From: Sialis fuliginosa
Taxonomy: Eukaryota; Arthropoda; Insecta; Megaloptera; Sialidae
Direction: 5' to 3'
DNA length: 64,000 bases
Assembly: GCA_961205875.1 (NCBI GenBank)
Contig: OY540820.1
Location: 10,292,001 to 10,356,000, forward strand
Shown piece after piece: positions 11,314-46,803 of this stretch. Made by a program: the position numbers and the translations under genes. Each line of letters begins with the position of its first letter. The first letter of the stretch is position 1. The notes beneath the pieces were generated by a model. It worked only from the letters and a program-made list of their open reading frames with translations, was not told the DNA's origin and did not search any database.

Positions 11314-11445
11314 TATCAAATACAAATCCCCTAACCATAACCATAAAGAGTGTCTTTAAGACTCTGATGATGATAGCATTGCTATTGAAACACGTGTAAG
11401 TCTAAACTCTTACAATTTTTATGGTTAGGGGATTTGTATTTGATA
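11314..11445 (+). ncRNA. Hammerhead-like self-cleaving ribozyme (type I) with extended stem I
   Basis: The core reads CTGATGA (11364-11370), then stem II ATAGC/GCTAT (11373-11377 with 11381-11385, loop ATT), then GAAA (11387-11390). A minimal palindromic stem III follows (ACAC/GTGT, 11390-11397), with predicted cleavage after A11398. Stem I is AGACT (11359-11363) paired with AGTCT (11399-11403). It is extended by AAGAGT/ACTCTT and by a 26-bp outer helix (11314-11339 with 11420-11445). Open-ended stem I and a loopless stem III match the hammerheads known from Penelope-like elements and retrozymes, which act as dimers. Oddities are an extra U (11371) at the base of stem II, where a G-C pair is normal, and A rather than C at the cleavage site. 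No reverse transcriptase is nearby, so this may be a solitary remnant. The fold is seen in the sequence; activity is inference. Confidence 0.55.
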
Positions 11446-11979
11446 ATATACATAATACAAAGGCGAGTTTTATTTCTGACAAATTCCATTAACATTTTTT
11501 ATATACATATTAAAAAAATTATTCAGATAAATTATATGGAAACAATAAATAATCAGTATTTAATAGTCATACCATGTTGGGAAGTTGGTTGCAAGGACCT
11601 CAAGGGTCGAACCCACGGCTTGTTTATTTAGAAACTATCAATTTGAGACAAAAAGTACATTAAAATGTTTTTTGGTCTAATATAACTTGGATTATTATAT
11701 TTTAGATTTTTTTACTTATTGTTAGACAAATTGAATTTTAAAAAAACGTAGAGAGCAGATAAATGTGCCTAATAGTTCCGCCACTGTTCCGAATATATTA
11801 AATAAAATTAATATTCATATATGTATATTACATATAAACGAACAAAATAGATAAGATTGTAGTTGAAATACTATATTAACTATAGATAATTTGTCTTATC
11901 ATTATTAATAACTAGAATAGTAAACTTAACAACATCAAAAAATTATACATTTAGTTTCATTGAGTAAAACAAAATTAAA
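11446..11979. other. 5' flank of the first esterase gene
   Basis: AT-rich, with no repeat recognised. It should hold the promoter of CXE-A, but no convincing TATA/initiator pair could be picked from the many AT-rich hexamers. Confidence 0.3.
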
Positions 11980-22872
<10,893 letters not shown>

Positions 22873-23497
22873 ATTTATATTTCATTCTCGTAACTATATT
22901 GAAGCGATTATTATATGTTCCAGCAACATTGTTATTTTTTTCAAACAGTATCTTGTATAAATTTTAATTGATGACAAATTATAAATATTTGTTGTGACTA
23001 GGGTGACCAGGTCTTCGGTTTTGACCCGAAGTCGCAGGGTTTGCACACTGAATCTCCGGGCTCCGGGTTTGGATGCAATTTCTTCGGGTTTTGCAAAAAA
23101 AAAGGTCGTCAAAAATAGAGCAGGGGACATAACAGTGCAGATTATGGTAACAAATTTTATGAAAATAAAAATAAAATAGATAAGATAAAATAAAAAAGGG
23201 GTCTTCATTTACATCTCAGAGTTAACCAAAACAAAAATCTGGTCACCCTAGTTGTGACAGCAACTTTATTATTTGTTTTTAACAGTATCTATCTAATGTA
23301 AATTTTAATAAAAAAACAATATTATCTGACTTAATAATTATAATAACAGCAGAGATAGTGATAACAGAAAAATGATGAGCTTTATTGGCAGCTTATCTAA
23401 GAACTGTGTAATAATATTGTAGCACAAACAAAATAATATTCATTTTACTGTATATCAATTCAATGTAGTATAGATATTCAATAAAATTATTAATACA
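22873..23497. other. Intergenic region between CXE-A and CXE-B (625 bp)
   Basis: It holds one complete hAT-type MITE (22,999-23,250). The remaining ~250 bp before the CXE-B ATG must carry that gene's promoter. No distinct core promoter element could be chosen with confidence. Confidence 0.5.
22999..23250. mobile_element. hAT-type MITE family O
   Basis: The ends TAGGGTGACCAG and CTGGTCACCCTA are inverse complements. They are flanked by a perfect 8-bp duplication GTTGTGAC (22991-22998, 23251-23258), as expected for hAT transposition. The interior is unusually GC-balanced (TTCGGTTTTGACCCGAAG). Confidence 0.9.
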
Positions 23498-27687
<4,190 letters not shown>

Positions 27688-28987
27688 ATTTTTATTTTTA
27701 TTACATGTATTTTTACTTTTTTATTATTATTGTGAAAATGTACTGTTAAACGTACGTTTTTCGACGAAACATAAAATGTATGCGGCGGTGTAGTGGACTA
27801 ATTGTGTTATGGTTCGTTATCACCAAAAATATAAAACAGCAACACGATATTTTTTTGTCAAAATGACAAAAAAAGCTATAATTTTTTAAACATGGTTTTA
27901 TAAGTGACAAGTGTAAATATTCGCTCGAGAAGGACTTTTCGAGAAGTAGGTTTACAGTATGGAAAGTAGCGTGTCCAAATTAGTTTACAGTATGTTATAG
28001 AAATTGACTGTTTGTTATAAAATATAAATACTTGTATTTAAAATATTATATTACGTATTTAAATACTTTTTTACAATTTAAATAAAAAGCAATAAATTAG
28101 TTAAACATTTAATTTTTATACAATTTTACACCTGATTATTTTTTCATACACCTTTTTTTAATTTTAATTTATACAAACGTCAAAATGACATTTAATTTAA
28201 AAAAACATATGATGATTTTTCAAAAGAAATTCAGATAAATCTTTGTAAGGGAATATTTTACAACAAACGTTGTAGACTTAAATTATAGGAAATTGAATGC
28301 TCTACAAAAAATATTCTGTAAAAATTTCACGTAACATGTATCATTCTTGAGATATCTTGAAAAAAAATATTTTGGGATGTCACCCTTCCCTTATACATAC
28401 GATTTTGATGATTTTAAAATGGAACCGTCCTCAAACCAGACCCAACCATCCAACCAAGTTTCTTTAATATCAGTTTAGTGGTTCATGAGTTAAGTGTGTG
28501 ACAAGGATTCAGAGAACAGACAGACATAGATCGTAAAGTATTTGACTTGATCTGAAACGGAAAGATCTATTTAATATTTTGAAATCGGAGAACAATTGTT
28601 TTTGTCTCATTTTAAAACGATCACAAAGCTTCGCGTATCTTTGATATTGCAAGGAAGTAATAATTCAATTAAAGTGTTCTATTTCTTAATCCAAACCCCA
28701 CTCAACAGCTGATTCAAGGTGTCCACACAACCTTGGAATACTTCAATTGATAGCAATGACTTAAACTCTTCTGTATTCAGTCTGGTTATAAAGTTCAATA
28801 AGATAGATTAGAAAAGTCAGCATAATACGTTAATAAAACCGTTATCAACATTAACAACTATACAAAGCAATAATATTTATTATTGTACTACAAAATGTTT
28901 ATATTTTAGAATTATCACATTTTTAAAACCGTCACAAAGTATAAGGTTCATATCGAACATAGTTTTTAAAATTTACAAAATAATAAA
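27688..28987. other. Intergenic region between CXE-B and CXE-C (1.3 kb)
   Basis: The first ~360 bp (27,688-28,050) has no recognised feature. 28,050-28,670 is a family R repeat. The last ~320 bp before the CXE-C ATG is unique and should contain its promoter. Confidence 0.45.
28050..28670. repeat. Dispersed repeat family R, copy 3
   Basis: Colinear with 18,835-19,440 (AACGTCAAAATGACATTTAA, TTTTACAACAAACGTTGTAG, TTCATGAGTTAAGTGTGTGA). It ends GCAAGGAAGTAATAA. Confidence 0.7.
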
Positions 28988-35147
<6,160 letters not shown>

Positions 35148-36500
35148 TAGAAACATTTTTTATACGTACTATAAACATTACAATTAGACTTTTAGTTGTA
35201 AATTATTAAATATAATGTATTTATTATTATTTTATACAATAAAAACCTATTATGATTTATTTTAATAAAATAAAAAAATTTAATTCCTTTTAGCAGTGTG
35301 GTAAAAAAATAAAATATTATTATTGTAATTATTATTACTATTAAATATATAGTCAACAATAGTATCATATAACTAATTATAATTATTATTATATTTAATT
35401 AAATATATATTACTTTATTGAGAAGCCTTCAAATTTAAATCAAGTCCCATAATATCTTTAACTAATAGCAATTGCTTTTGACATCAATAAAAGTAATTGG
35501 TAGATGAAAATTGAAAATTAACATCACTCAACGAATCAGATAGATTTTTTTCTGTGATTGTATACTATTTATGATAAGAAATTCTACTATAAAAACATTT
35601 GATCAAAGTTAAATAGAGTGTAAAAAGCAAAAACATTTAACAAAGCGTAATTACATACATACATAAAAGTACTACAAAAATACACCATGTAAAAAAGCTG
35701 TCACAGACAATTTGGTCTATTCGGGAAGCGTAATTTTTACTATTCTTAAGTTGACAATACGTTATGTGATTCTGACAGCTTTTTAGGATTTTGCATTGTC
35801 AAATTTGTACTTATACGAAAACAAGAATAAATACAGTCTTTTTGTAATTGATATTCTATTATACATTTATAGCATTTGAATACAAGTGACGTCAATTCCC
35901 GCACGGCCACTGATTGGTCAAGGAGCTGATGAGACTACCTTGTCTTTATATACCTTGACTCAGAACCTACTTTGATCGATTCGTTATATAAAAAACTTTA
36001 TTACACGTTGCTATCAGCGACAAACAAATCGTATACCCATTTTACCATCAACTCCCTAACTATTAGTTTTCGAGATATTTGCTTGTCTCAATTTAAATAG
36101 ACGACAATAAATTAGTCAACAATACTAATAGCATATAAAACTTTAAAATTATTGTAACCATTTTGCATGACAAATTTATTACATCGAATTAGTCACATAA
36201 TATCTTTTACTAATAGCAATTGCTTATGTAATTAATAAAAGTAATTGGTAGATGAAAATTCACATTACTTAAGTAAAATTATATCTGTATTCAGCATAAC
36301 ATACAAAGAAAAATAATAAAATCCGATAAGTCAGTAAAAATAGTTATCTGCATGTGTAATTATAATAATTTTATTATCAGTACTAATTTTTCTATAATAA
36401 TTTTATATAAAAATAACGCGATAACATTCCTAAAAAATCAAAATATACATTTCGCTTCCAGATAGTATTTAGTTGACATTTCATCAGAAAGTAAAATAAC
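35148..36500. other. Intergenic region between CXE-C and CXE-D (1.35 kb)
   Basis: It contains the CXE-C poly(A) signal (35,238), half of a family D MITE (35,693-35,926) and an imperfect direct repeat. ACTAATAGCAATTGCTT and AAAGTAATTGGTAGATGAAA occur near 35,460-35,512 and again near 36,210-36,260, both upstream of CXE-D. The last copy lies about 240 bp before the CXE-D start, in the likely promoter zone. Confidence 0.55.
35693..35926 (+). mobile_element. MITE family D, copy 2 (right half)
   Basis: It matches the centre and right arm of the 9,667 element (CTGTCACAGACAATTTGGTC, CAATTCCCGCACGGCCACTG, ATTGGTCAAGGAGCT). The left arm is missing. Confidence 0.7.
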
Positions 36501-40014
<3,514 letters not shown>

Positions 40015-41058
40015 TATAATAATTTTCAAATTATTAACACTGTATCTACATTTAATTTAATAAAATATATAATATTATTTATGATTGTATTGTTTTTATA
40101 TTTACCTTTCGCAAGTATGATAAAAAAGTTGTTGATTATTTTATTGGAAAAAATATATATATGAGCATTTCCTGTAGGTACGTATGTTACCAATTTCGAA
40201 ACCGATTTTGTTTGAAATAACAATATTCTCAAAATTTCGGCCCCCACAATCGAATTACGATTTTTTAAAGTTTTGAAATCGACCGAAATTAAAACTTTTT
40301 CGAGTAACTTATTTTTTTAATGTCCCTTATTATGCTTGTTATAGGGTTCATTCTCTTCGTTTTCTATTGAACTTGGCCGAATGCGACACCAAAATATTAA
40401 ATCTGTTTTTTGCAAAAACAGTCGATTTTGAAACTGCTGCCAAATATTTTGGTTTCAACCAAAATACTTCCGGTATAGGTCATTTAATTTTATTTTTTAT
40501 GTAGTCCAAATATCTAAACATTTTTTAATTTGGTCAAAAAATTTTAATGTTACACTTAGCTCTTTATTTTCTGTAAATCAAATATTGAAAAAAGACAATG
40601 TGAAATTTCCGACTAGACATAATGAATTCCATGTTAACGTGCGATCAAAGTAAGCTTTGTAATTCAAAAATTAAATATACATTTACCATAGAAAACAAAA
40701 TGTTCCACAAAATTCCAGTACACAAATATTTAACTTCAGTTTAACAATGCTTAAATAACAATAACAGTACGCATCAACATCAAAGTGTAAGTAAAATTTA
40801 TTTTTGAAGTAAAATTCACTTAAAACAATAATAAAAATAACGGTTAGAAATTTTTAAAACACAATAAACGTCAAACGAAAATTTAAATGTCACTTTCGAA
40901 ACTGTCAAAATTAATTTTTGTATAAAATATGAATTTATATGTTCTAATTAGTAAAAAAAAACACACTGGGGTTCTTAATACATTTCTTTTTCTGTCCAAA
41001 TTATCTACTAAAATACAATTTTAAATATCAATACGGAAGCATGATTTTTTTTTTTTAG
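40015..41058. other. Intergenic region and probable 5' untranslated intron of the next gene
   Basis: It contains the CXE-D poly(A) signal and no recognised repeat. GTGTAAGT at 40785-40792 is a strong splice donor. Together with the T-rich tract and AG at 41057-41058 it would define a 272-bp intron (40787-41058) ending three bases before the ATG of the 256-residue gene. This is an inference. Confidence 0.45.
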
Positions 41059-41061
41059 AAA

Positions 41062-41832
41062 ATGTTTCAATCAAGCAGCACAATTTACGACAACGTGTTA
41101 TCAAATCTAATAACATTTTCAAGTTACGTGGACAAAATCAAGTGTACTCTAGAAACCGAGTACAAGAATCAACCATTAACAAACGCTAATGTCTTAAAAT
41201 TCAATGCAAAAGTAAACATGTTCCTAGCCAACGTGAAAGACGGAGTCACTCACATTGAGGTAAACAAAGAGAGATTGTTCCACGACTGGTGTCGTGAAAA
41301 TAACCTCACACTATCTGAACCGAAACAATCAAAAGGTTTCTTCAAAGCGTTAAAATCGACATTCAAAGCAGCAACAACCAAAAGAACGCCGAACCAAGTG
41401 ATTGAGCTGCATCCAAAAATGTTTACCCAAAAACCGAATAGAAATTACGACCAGGAACAAAAGACTTTAGGTGCGAATGGAGCAGGAAAAGAAAATGATT
41501 ATGATGTCCAGAGTTATTCTTCGAGTGAAGCTTTTACAAATGATGAAGATTTGGAAGAATATGATCCTGGGTTCAATAGTGGTAGTGAAGAAGCTAAAGA
41601 TAACGTAAAATCGTATCGATCGAAAAATATGAGTAATGATAGTTTAAATGAATTTGATAGAGTTAAATGTACGAAACAACAACAGGTGGAAGATGTCAGT
41701 TGTAAGCAAGGTTCAGATAGTCAAAAGAAAAACACGTCTCCAAATAATGAAGAGTATAGTGCTGTTAAAGAAATTAACCAAAATAATTCAAGTGATTTAT
41801 TTATAAGTAGGATGATTAAAAAAAGAAACTGA
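41062..41832 (+). CDS. Unrecognised 256-residue protein, single coding exon
   Basis: I do not recognise this protein. No signal peptide or membrane segment is visible. Residues 1-85 look helical (VLSNLITFSSYVDKIKCTLE, then NKERLFHDWCRENNL). Residues 90-125 are basic (KGFFKALKSTFKAATTKR). From about 130 the chain is Ser/Asn/Glu/Lys-rich and probably disordered, with acidic patches (EDLEEYDPG). It ends IKKRN. A T-rich tract plus AG lies immediately upstream of the ATG, suggesting an intron in the 5' untranslated region. AATAAA at 41869-41874 is 37 bp past the stop. Length, codon use and flanking signals favour a real cellular gene. A domesticated transposon protein cannot be excluded. Nothing links it to the esterases except proximity. 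Confidence 0.75.
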   Translation: MFQSSSTIYDNVLSNLITFSSYVDKIKCTLETEYKNQPLTNANVLKFNAKVNMFLANVKDGVTHIEVNKERLFHDWCRENNLTLSEPKQSKGFFKALKSTFKAATTKRTPNQVIELHPKMFTQKPNRNYDQEQKTLGANGAGKENDYDVQSYSSSEAFTNDEDLEEYDPGFNSGSEEAKDNVKSYRSKNMSNDSLNEFDRVKCTKQQQVEDVSCKQGSDSQKKNTSPNNEEYSAVKEINQNNSSDLFISRMIKKRN

Positions 41833-41905
41833 TTTGTTATTTAAACATGCAATTGTATTAAAATATAAAATAAAAAACTGTAAATATTAGTTGTCTTTAA
41901 ATTAA

Positions 41906-42190
41906 GGGGGCAGACCCAGTTAGAATTTTGAAAAAATACTTTTTTTTTTCATTTTCTCAAAGTAGAATATTTCAAAAGTATTCTCTGAAAATTTCAGACA
42001 AATGTCCTGTTCATAGACGATTCCAAAATAAATTTTTTATCTGCATGCAAATCGTACTCCAAACTTTAAACACGTTTTCCTCGAAACCATGTTTTCGAAG
42101 TCGGTGATCACTGTTACTTGAGAACGGCTTTGCAGATCGGTATGAAATTTTTCTCACTTATTCTATACATAATTGTCCTCCAGATGAACG
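41906..42190 (-). repeat. Dispersed repeat family J, copy 2
   Basis: Inverse of 8,388-8,672: AAGGGGGCAGACCCAGTTAG, AAGTATTCTCTGAAAATTTC, CTTATTCTATACATAATTGT. It begins about 30 bp after the poly(A) signal of the 256-residue gene. Confidence 0.7.
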
Positions 42191-43185
42191 AAGGATTTTT
42201 TTTTGGCGATTATTATTGTTTTTTTTTATAGCCGAAAATACGAGTGAAATTTTAGTTGAATAAAGAACTTATTCCATTTGTGAAAATTCAAAATTTTTCA
42301 AATCCCTTCGTTCATCAAACTACCCTCCAAGGAGGAGTTTTAGGGAGTTGAAAATATTTTCCTGAAATTCTTTAGGGTCGATATATATAGTAATTTTTTT
42401 ATCATAAAACTACCTTCAATAGTTTAGGCGTAAAACATAGTGGACGGGTAGTCTGGAACACCCGGTATATATTAATACTCCTGCTTAAAATAATACAGTT
42501 ACCGTTTCATAAACCTACATATATTAACGTTAAAAGATAACATTTCAATCGACACACGTGTGAATAACACAAACAATAAATTACACGTAAATATGTTAAC
42601 TATAAACAAATTCCTGGTTGACACAAATGTAAAATAAAGCTAAATAGAATTAAATAATACAATTGTGTATATGAATAAATAATATATACTTAAATATAAT
42701 AATGTTTACTTTCATCACATCATATAATACTACCAAGCCTAATAGATAATTATATAAACATAACAAATAAACTTTCAAAATAGGTATAATATACTCCTTG
42801 AATAATATTTGAGTAAAGTCAGTAACATTATTTATTAAAGAACAAACTTATGAATTTGAAACGTGATATAGCAACTGTTCTGTAGGGGTGGTGGGGGAGG
42901 GGGGGTTAACGGATATAGCTCGAGGGGTGAGAAACGCGGCATCGTTTATGACGTGCCATACTGCCCTCCCTCCTCTCATTTCGAACCCGCTACCCCAACC
43001 AGACACCGTTTTCAATTTGCTATCCAAACTCTGCAATATGGATGTATGCATTGGTGGATCACGATATCAACGACAGGGTTGAAAATGAGGACAATACTTT
43101 GTAAATGGTTCAAAATGGGATTGTGCGAAAAATATTGTTGAGGTTAAGATAACATAACATAGAAGTGGAATTGGAAGAGCATGTA
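42191..43185. other. Gene-free stretch with a GC-rich island
   Basis: 42,191-42,860 is AT-rich with nothing recognised. 42,884-43,095 is one of the most GC-rich non-repeat segments of the window, starting with a G-rich run (42,888-42,907). Open frames exist on both strands (42,848-43,051 minus, 42,888-43,082 plus) but show no family motif. It could be a promoter/CpG-type island or a decayed exon. Confidence 0.35.
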
Positions 43186-43571
43186 CAGTCGCCTGCAGAA
43201 CTCGTCTGGCACCCTAAAGGCTAAAATCGCTTACAACAGATTCCAAATTTAAAGACAAACATCATCGGTTATCTTTTTCTATCAAGGTTAATATATTTAA
43301 ATACTAAAATTCGGAATATCAAATATTTATTGCCACAAAATTTACGTATACAATTTTCAATAGGTTGCATAATAATTTAATTGCACAAATATAAATGAGT
43401 ACTATAAACGAAGAGTAGTTCTTTATCTAGCAAATGAATTTCAAAGTATCAAAATATATGTTTGATACATGGAGAAATGATTTAAATATTATAATAATCA
43501 AATGGGAGGAGCCTACGTTTGTGATAAACGAAAATGAATACAAATTGCAAGACCATTAATGCAGGCGACTG
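43186..43571. mobile_element. Tc1/mariner-type MITE family S
   Basis: The ends CAGTCGCCTGCA and TGCAGGCGACTG are perfect inverse complements bounded by TA (43184-43185, 43572-43573). The 386-bp interior has no coding capacity. Confidence 0.85.
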
Positions 43572-43625
43572 TACATATTTTGTAGCGTAGACGAGAAAGA
43601 TACACAATACATTAGATATATGTAT

Positions 43626-43663
43626 AAGGTAAGGGCACCAGTTATGGCCGCTATAAGAACAAG
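43626..43663 (+). mobile_element. MITE family A, copy 9 (left end fragment)
   Basis: AAGGTAAGGGCACCAGTTAT followed by GGCCGCTATAAGAACAAG; it stops after 38 bp. Confidence 0.75.
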
Positions 43664-44356
43664 TTTATATCATTGAAAAGGTACTGTGCCGTAGATGTGC
43701 ACACATAAAATCATATGTGTATGTTGCCGTTATCGTTCAGCAGCATAGCAATACTCCTAGCGCCACTAAGCGGCAAAAATAAATAGTTTTGGGTTTCTGT
43801 CAAACGTAGAGAATGTCTTGAAAAACGAATAATTTGTTTTTATTAGAAATTTCAACTACCCATTATTATTTGTCGAAAAGATATTTTAAAATAACATTCA
43901 GTCATAATCACCCATTTATGTCTGCAATGTACGCCATTGTTTATGGACACCGAATGTCTGCATGCATAGTAAAGACTATGTACATATACAGCGTATGTAT
44001 GTATGTTCACATAGAACAAGTTCACTAATGAAGCTTGTTTACCGACAATGGGTACTTTGGAAGTTAAATGTAGTTTTTAAAATGACAAATGACTAACAAT
44101 GATACCGTTCACTTTTACCGCCATTATTCAAGTTAATTAATATCAATGCACCCAATAAAACAAATAGAGAACGATTTATGAAGTATTCATTTATGAACAG
44201 GGAATAATTTTGACATTCCGTACATTTGCAGAAATCGGTTTTTGGGGATTTTAATTAGTGTCCTAAAAGATTTAGATATTTAAAACTTGAAACTTTTGTT
44301 ATTTCAAATATACACCCTCAAAATATACTTATTTTTCAATACAAAATCACATTAGG
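43664..44356. other. Gene-free stretch, nothing firmly recognised
   Basis: 43,680-44,060 is moderately GC-balanced and non-repetitive. The open frame at 43,834-44,028 has no motif. No other feature. Confidence 0.3.
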
Positions 44357-44970
44357 TCAGTGCCGGTCTTAGCAAGTCTGGCGCCCTGAGCGAGATTTAT
44401 TTTTCCGCCCTCTCTCCCCCTAAGAAAATGTTAAAAAATCACCGAAAATGACAATTAAAATTGATGAATTAAGAAATAAGTTGAATAATTCATATCTCAG
44501 CTTGGCGCGATCTTACAGACTCAAACTTTTTTTTTAATATACCTTACATCATTAACTTTAAGATTATCAAATGCCCTAAGACCGTCGAGACCTCCTTCCC
44601 CTATTATGAACAAATTAAAATTGATAAATTAACAAATAAGTTGAATAATTCATATCTCAGCTTGGGGCGATCCTACAGACTCCAACATTTTTTTCAAATG
44701 TAGCTCACATCATTAACTTTGAGACTATCAGATGCCCTAAGACCGTCGAGACCCCCTTCCCCTATTATTAACAAATTAAAATTGATAAATTAACAAAAGA
44801 GTTGAATAGTCATATTCTCAGCTTGGGTTTAACTGATCGACAAAAAATTTAAAGATAAAAAAAAAGTTTACTCAAACATTACAGCCTGTACACTGATTTG
44901 AACCAAAAAAGTGACTTATGCTCCATTGTGCGCCGCCCCAGCTGGCCTGACGCCCCGGACGGTCACCCTG
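44357..44970. mobile_element. Repeat family G, copy 2 with three internal units
   Basis: It begins CAGTGCCGGTCTTAGC and ends near GGCCTGACGCCCCGGAC. It contains three imperfect tandem units of about 165-170 bp marked by AAATTGATAAATTAAC, ATATCTCAGCTTGG and CCTAAGACCGTCGAGACC (near 44,575, 44,738 and a partial third). It carries the empty site for MITE C copy 2. Confidence 0.65.
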
Positions 44971-45448
44971 ATCCCCCCCCCCCTTCAAATCCCGTACTGC
45001 ATTAGATACTACGTAAAAAAATGTTTTTTAATATCTTTATAAGTTCCATAACAAAAAAAATATAGATGTACATCAAAAAGTGTAAAATTAAGAAAGGATA
45101 TGCAATCATTCAAGAAGATGTAACCGCTTAGAGTTTTAATCAAGAAACTTGCGTAACACGTTCAAGTCTTGCAGCACCCCCGTGGAGGGGATCTGCATTT
45201 GCTAATCAAGCGTTTAAACTTCCAAAGCCGTTATTTTTTACGACACTCCAGAAAATGAACCAATTTACAAAAGACATGTTTAATTCCAGGCTAGCAAAGA
45301 CAATTAGAAAATTGTTGTTAATTACAAGAGCCGTTTGTGAAGGAATGAAATATAATTGGTTATAAATAACCGTTCATCTGGTTAATGTTGAAGTTGAAAA
45401 TGTATATAATTAGAGTTATTTTAAAGGGAAAATAAAAATTCATATACC
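44971..45448. other. Non-repetitive segment with homeodomain-type motifs
   Basis: A C-run (44,973-44,985) starts the segment. 45,240-45,420 is not seen elsewhere and is dense in TAATT/AATTA cores (GACAATTAGAAAATTG, GTTAATTACAAG, ATAATTGGTTATAAATAAC). This is compatible with a regulatory element, but such cores are frequent by chance in AT-rich DNA. Confidence 0.25.
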
Positions 45449-45955
45449 ATATGTCTAACTTTTATATTTAAGCCGCAATGACTGCTTTTATGTTACAAAG
45501 AAAATTTAAAATATTTGGGTTCTGTTTACGTGGATTTATGACCTGCAAAACATTAATCCTTATCGAAATAAATGATTTCATCGTCATACGTACTTAATGT
45601 AGATATAATTTGCTCTTTACAGAATCCAATTTGGTCTTTTGGTTTAGGAAATAACGTGAAATATAAATACAATAACATATTATTCGTGGCAATTCGCGCG
45701 AACTATGATGAAGTATCGCGGGGAGAGAGAAGATTCTTCGCTCGGCCGGCAGTTGTTTATTTTGTTTTTAATATTATTAATTTACAAATAATTTTTGTTC
45801 TGATTTGTTTTTTTTTAGGTACATTAGGTTTTGATTAGTTATTATTACGATAATAATTAATCGTGTTTATACTTGATTCAACTATATTTTTCAAAAATCC
45901 TAAATAATAATTCCGTAGTCCAAGCGGGCGAAGCCGCGCGGGCCCAGCTAGTTAT
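45449..45955 (-). mobile_element. Dispersed element family B, copy 3
   Basis: Inverse of the intronic copies, ending in GAAGCCGCGCGGGCCCAGCTAG. Shares TAACTTTTATATTTAAGCCG and GGGTTCTGTTTACGTGGATT. An 88-residue open frame at 45,572-45,838 is a by-product. Confidence 0.8.
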
Positions 45956-46404
45956 ATATACAGATGTATATATACATATTACATATGTATATTAAAAATA
46001 TATCATTGCATGGAATGGTGTAACATTAGATGGAATCCATCACCCTTCATGAAAAGGCAATGAACGCAGAATATTCATCCGATCCGTACGACATAATTAG
46101 CACCTTTGACAATGTCAACTCGCTCATTTAACCCTTATTAGCGAACGGGCATAAATCCGGCGGTGAATAAACGTCGGGCATGGGTTGCTATAAATTCTCT
46201 ATGGAACAGAAAGTGCAGATGCACAACGGTTTTGGAAATATTGATTATGTTGAAGTTCTACTGGAATATTTTAATATTTATTATATTGTAAATTAACTAC
46301 GAAAAACACTAAAAAATATCATAGAATTTTTTTAATTATCCACTTTAATGTGTGATGAAATTTTGAATGAATTCTATTTTCATAGTATTCGATAAAACAT
46401 TTTA
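45956..46404. other. Non-repetitive GC-balanced segment, possible regulatory DNA
   Basis: 46,020-46,235 is not repeated in the window and has near-even base composition (CGACATAATTAGCACCTTTG, CTCGCTCATTTAACCCTTAT). A TATAAAT lies at about 46,188. No coding frame is supported. It resembles conserved non-coding DNA or an isolated promoter. Confidence 0.28.
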
Positions 46405-46803
46405 AGGCCTCTATACACCATCCTATCTGCAGGGCCGATTTGTCGGGAGGTAGAGTGTGAGTACTGCAGATTGGGTGATGTATAGCAGGGGTTATTTTAA
46501 GAAAATTTTACAACTGCACATTTTCCTTTTTTTACTTGTAATGTTTCAACTAGATGTACCTTTCTTTGAAGTATATTTATGTGTTTCAATTGTAATGACC
46601 TTTATTGCTTTTATTAAACTGTATTTATCTATCTTTTTTGTTGTATAAATATGTATTCCAATTGCAATGGCCATTTTTTGCTCTACATTTATAATTTTCA
46701 ACTACACAAATTGACTTTTACAACTGCAGTTTTCATTTTTAGAACTGCAGAAACAAGCTACAATTACATATTTATAAAATAACCCGTAATGTATAGAGGC
46801 CTT
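46405..46803. mobile_element. MITE family P, copy 2, with a nested element
   Basis: The outer ends AAGGCCTCTATACACCATCC and ATGTATAGAGGCCTTT match the 22,226 copy. Inside, GGGTTATTTTA (from 46,483) and TAAAATAACCC (to about 46,785) are inverse complements that delimit a ~300-bp second insertion. The 63-codon frame at 46,457-46,648 lies inside it and is not credible. Confidence 0.6.
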
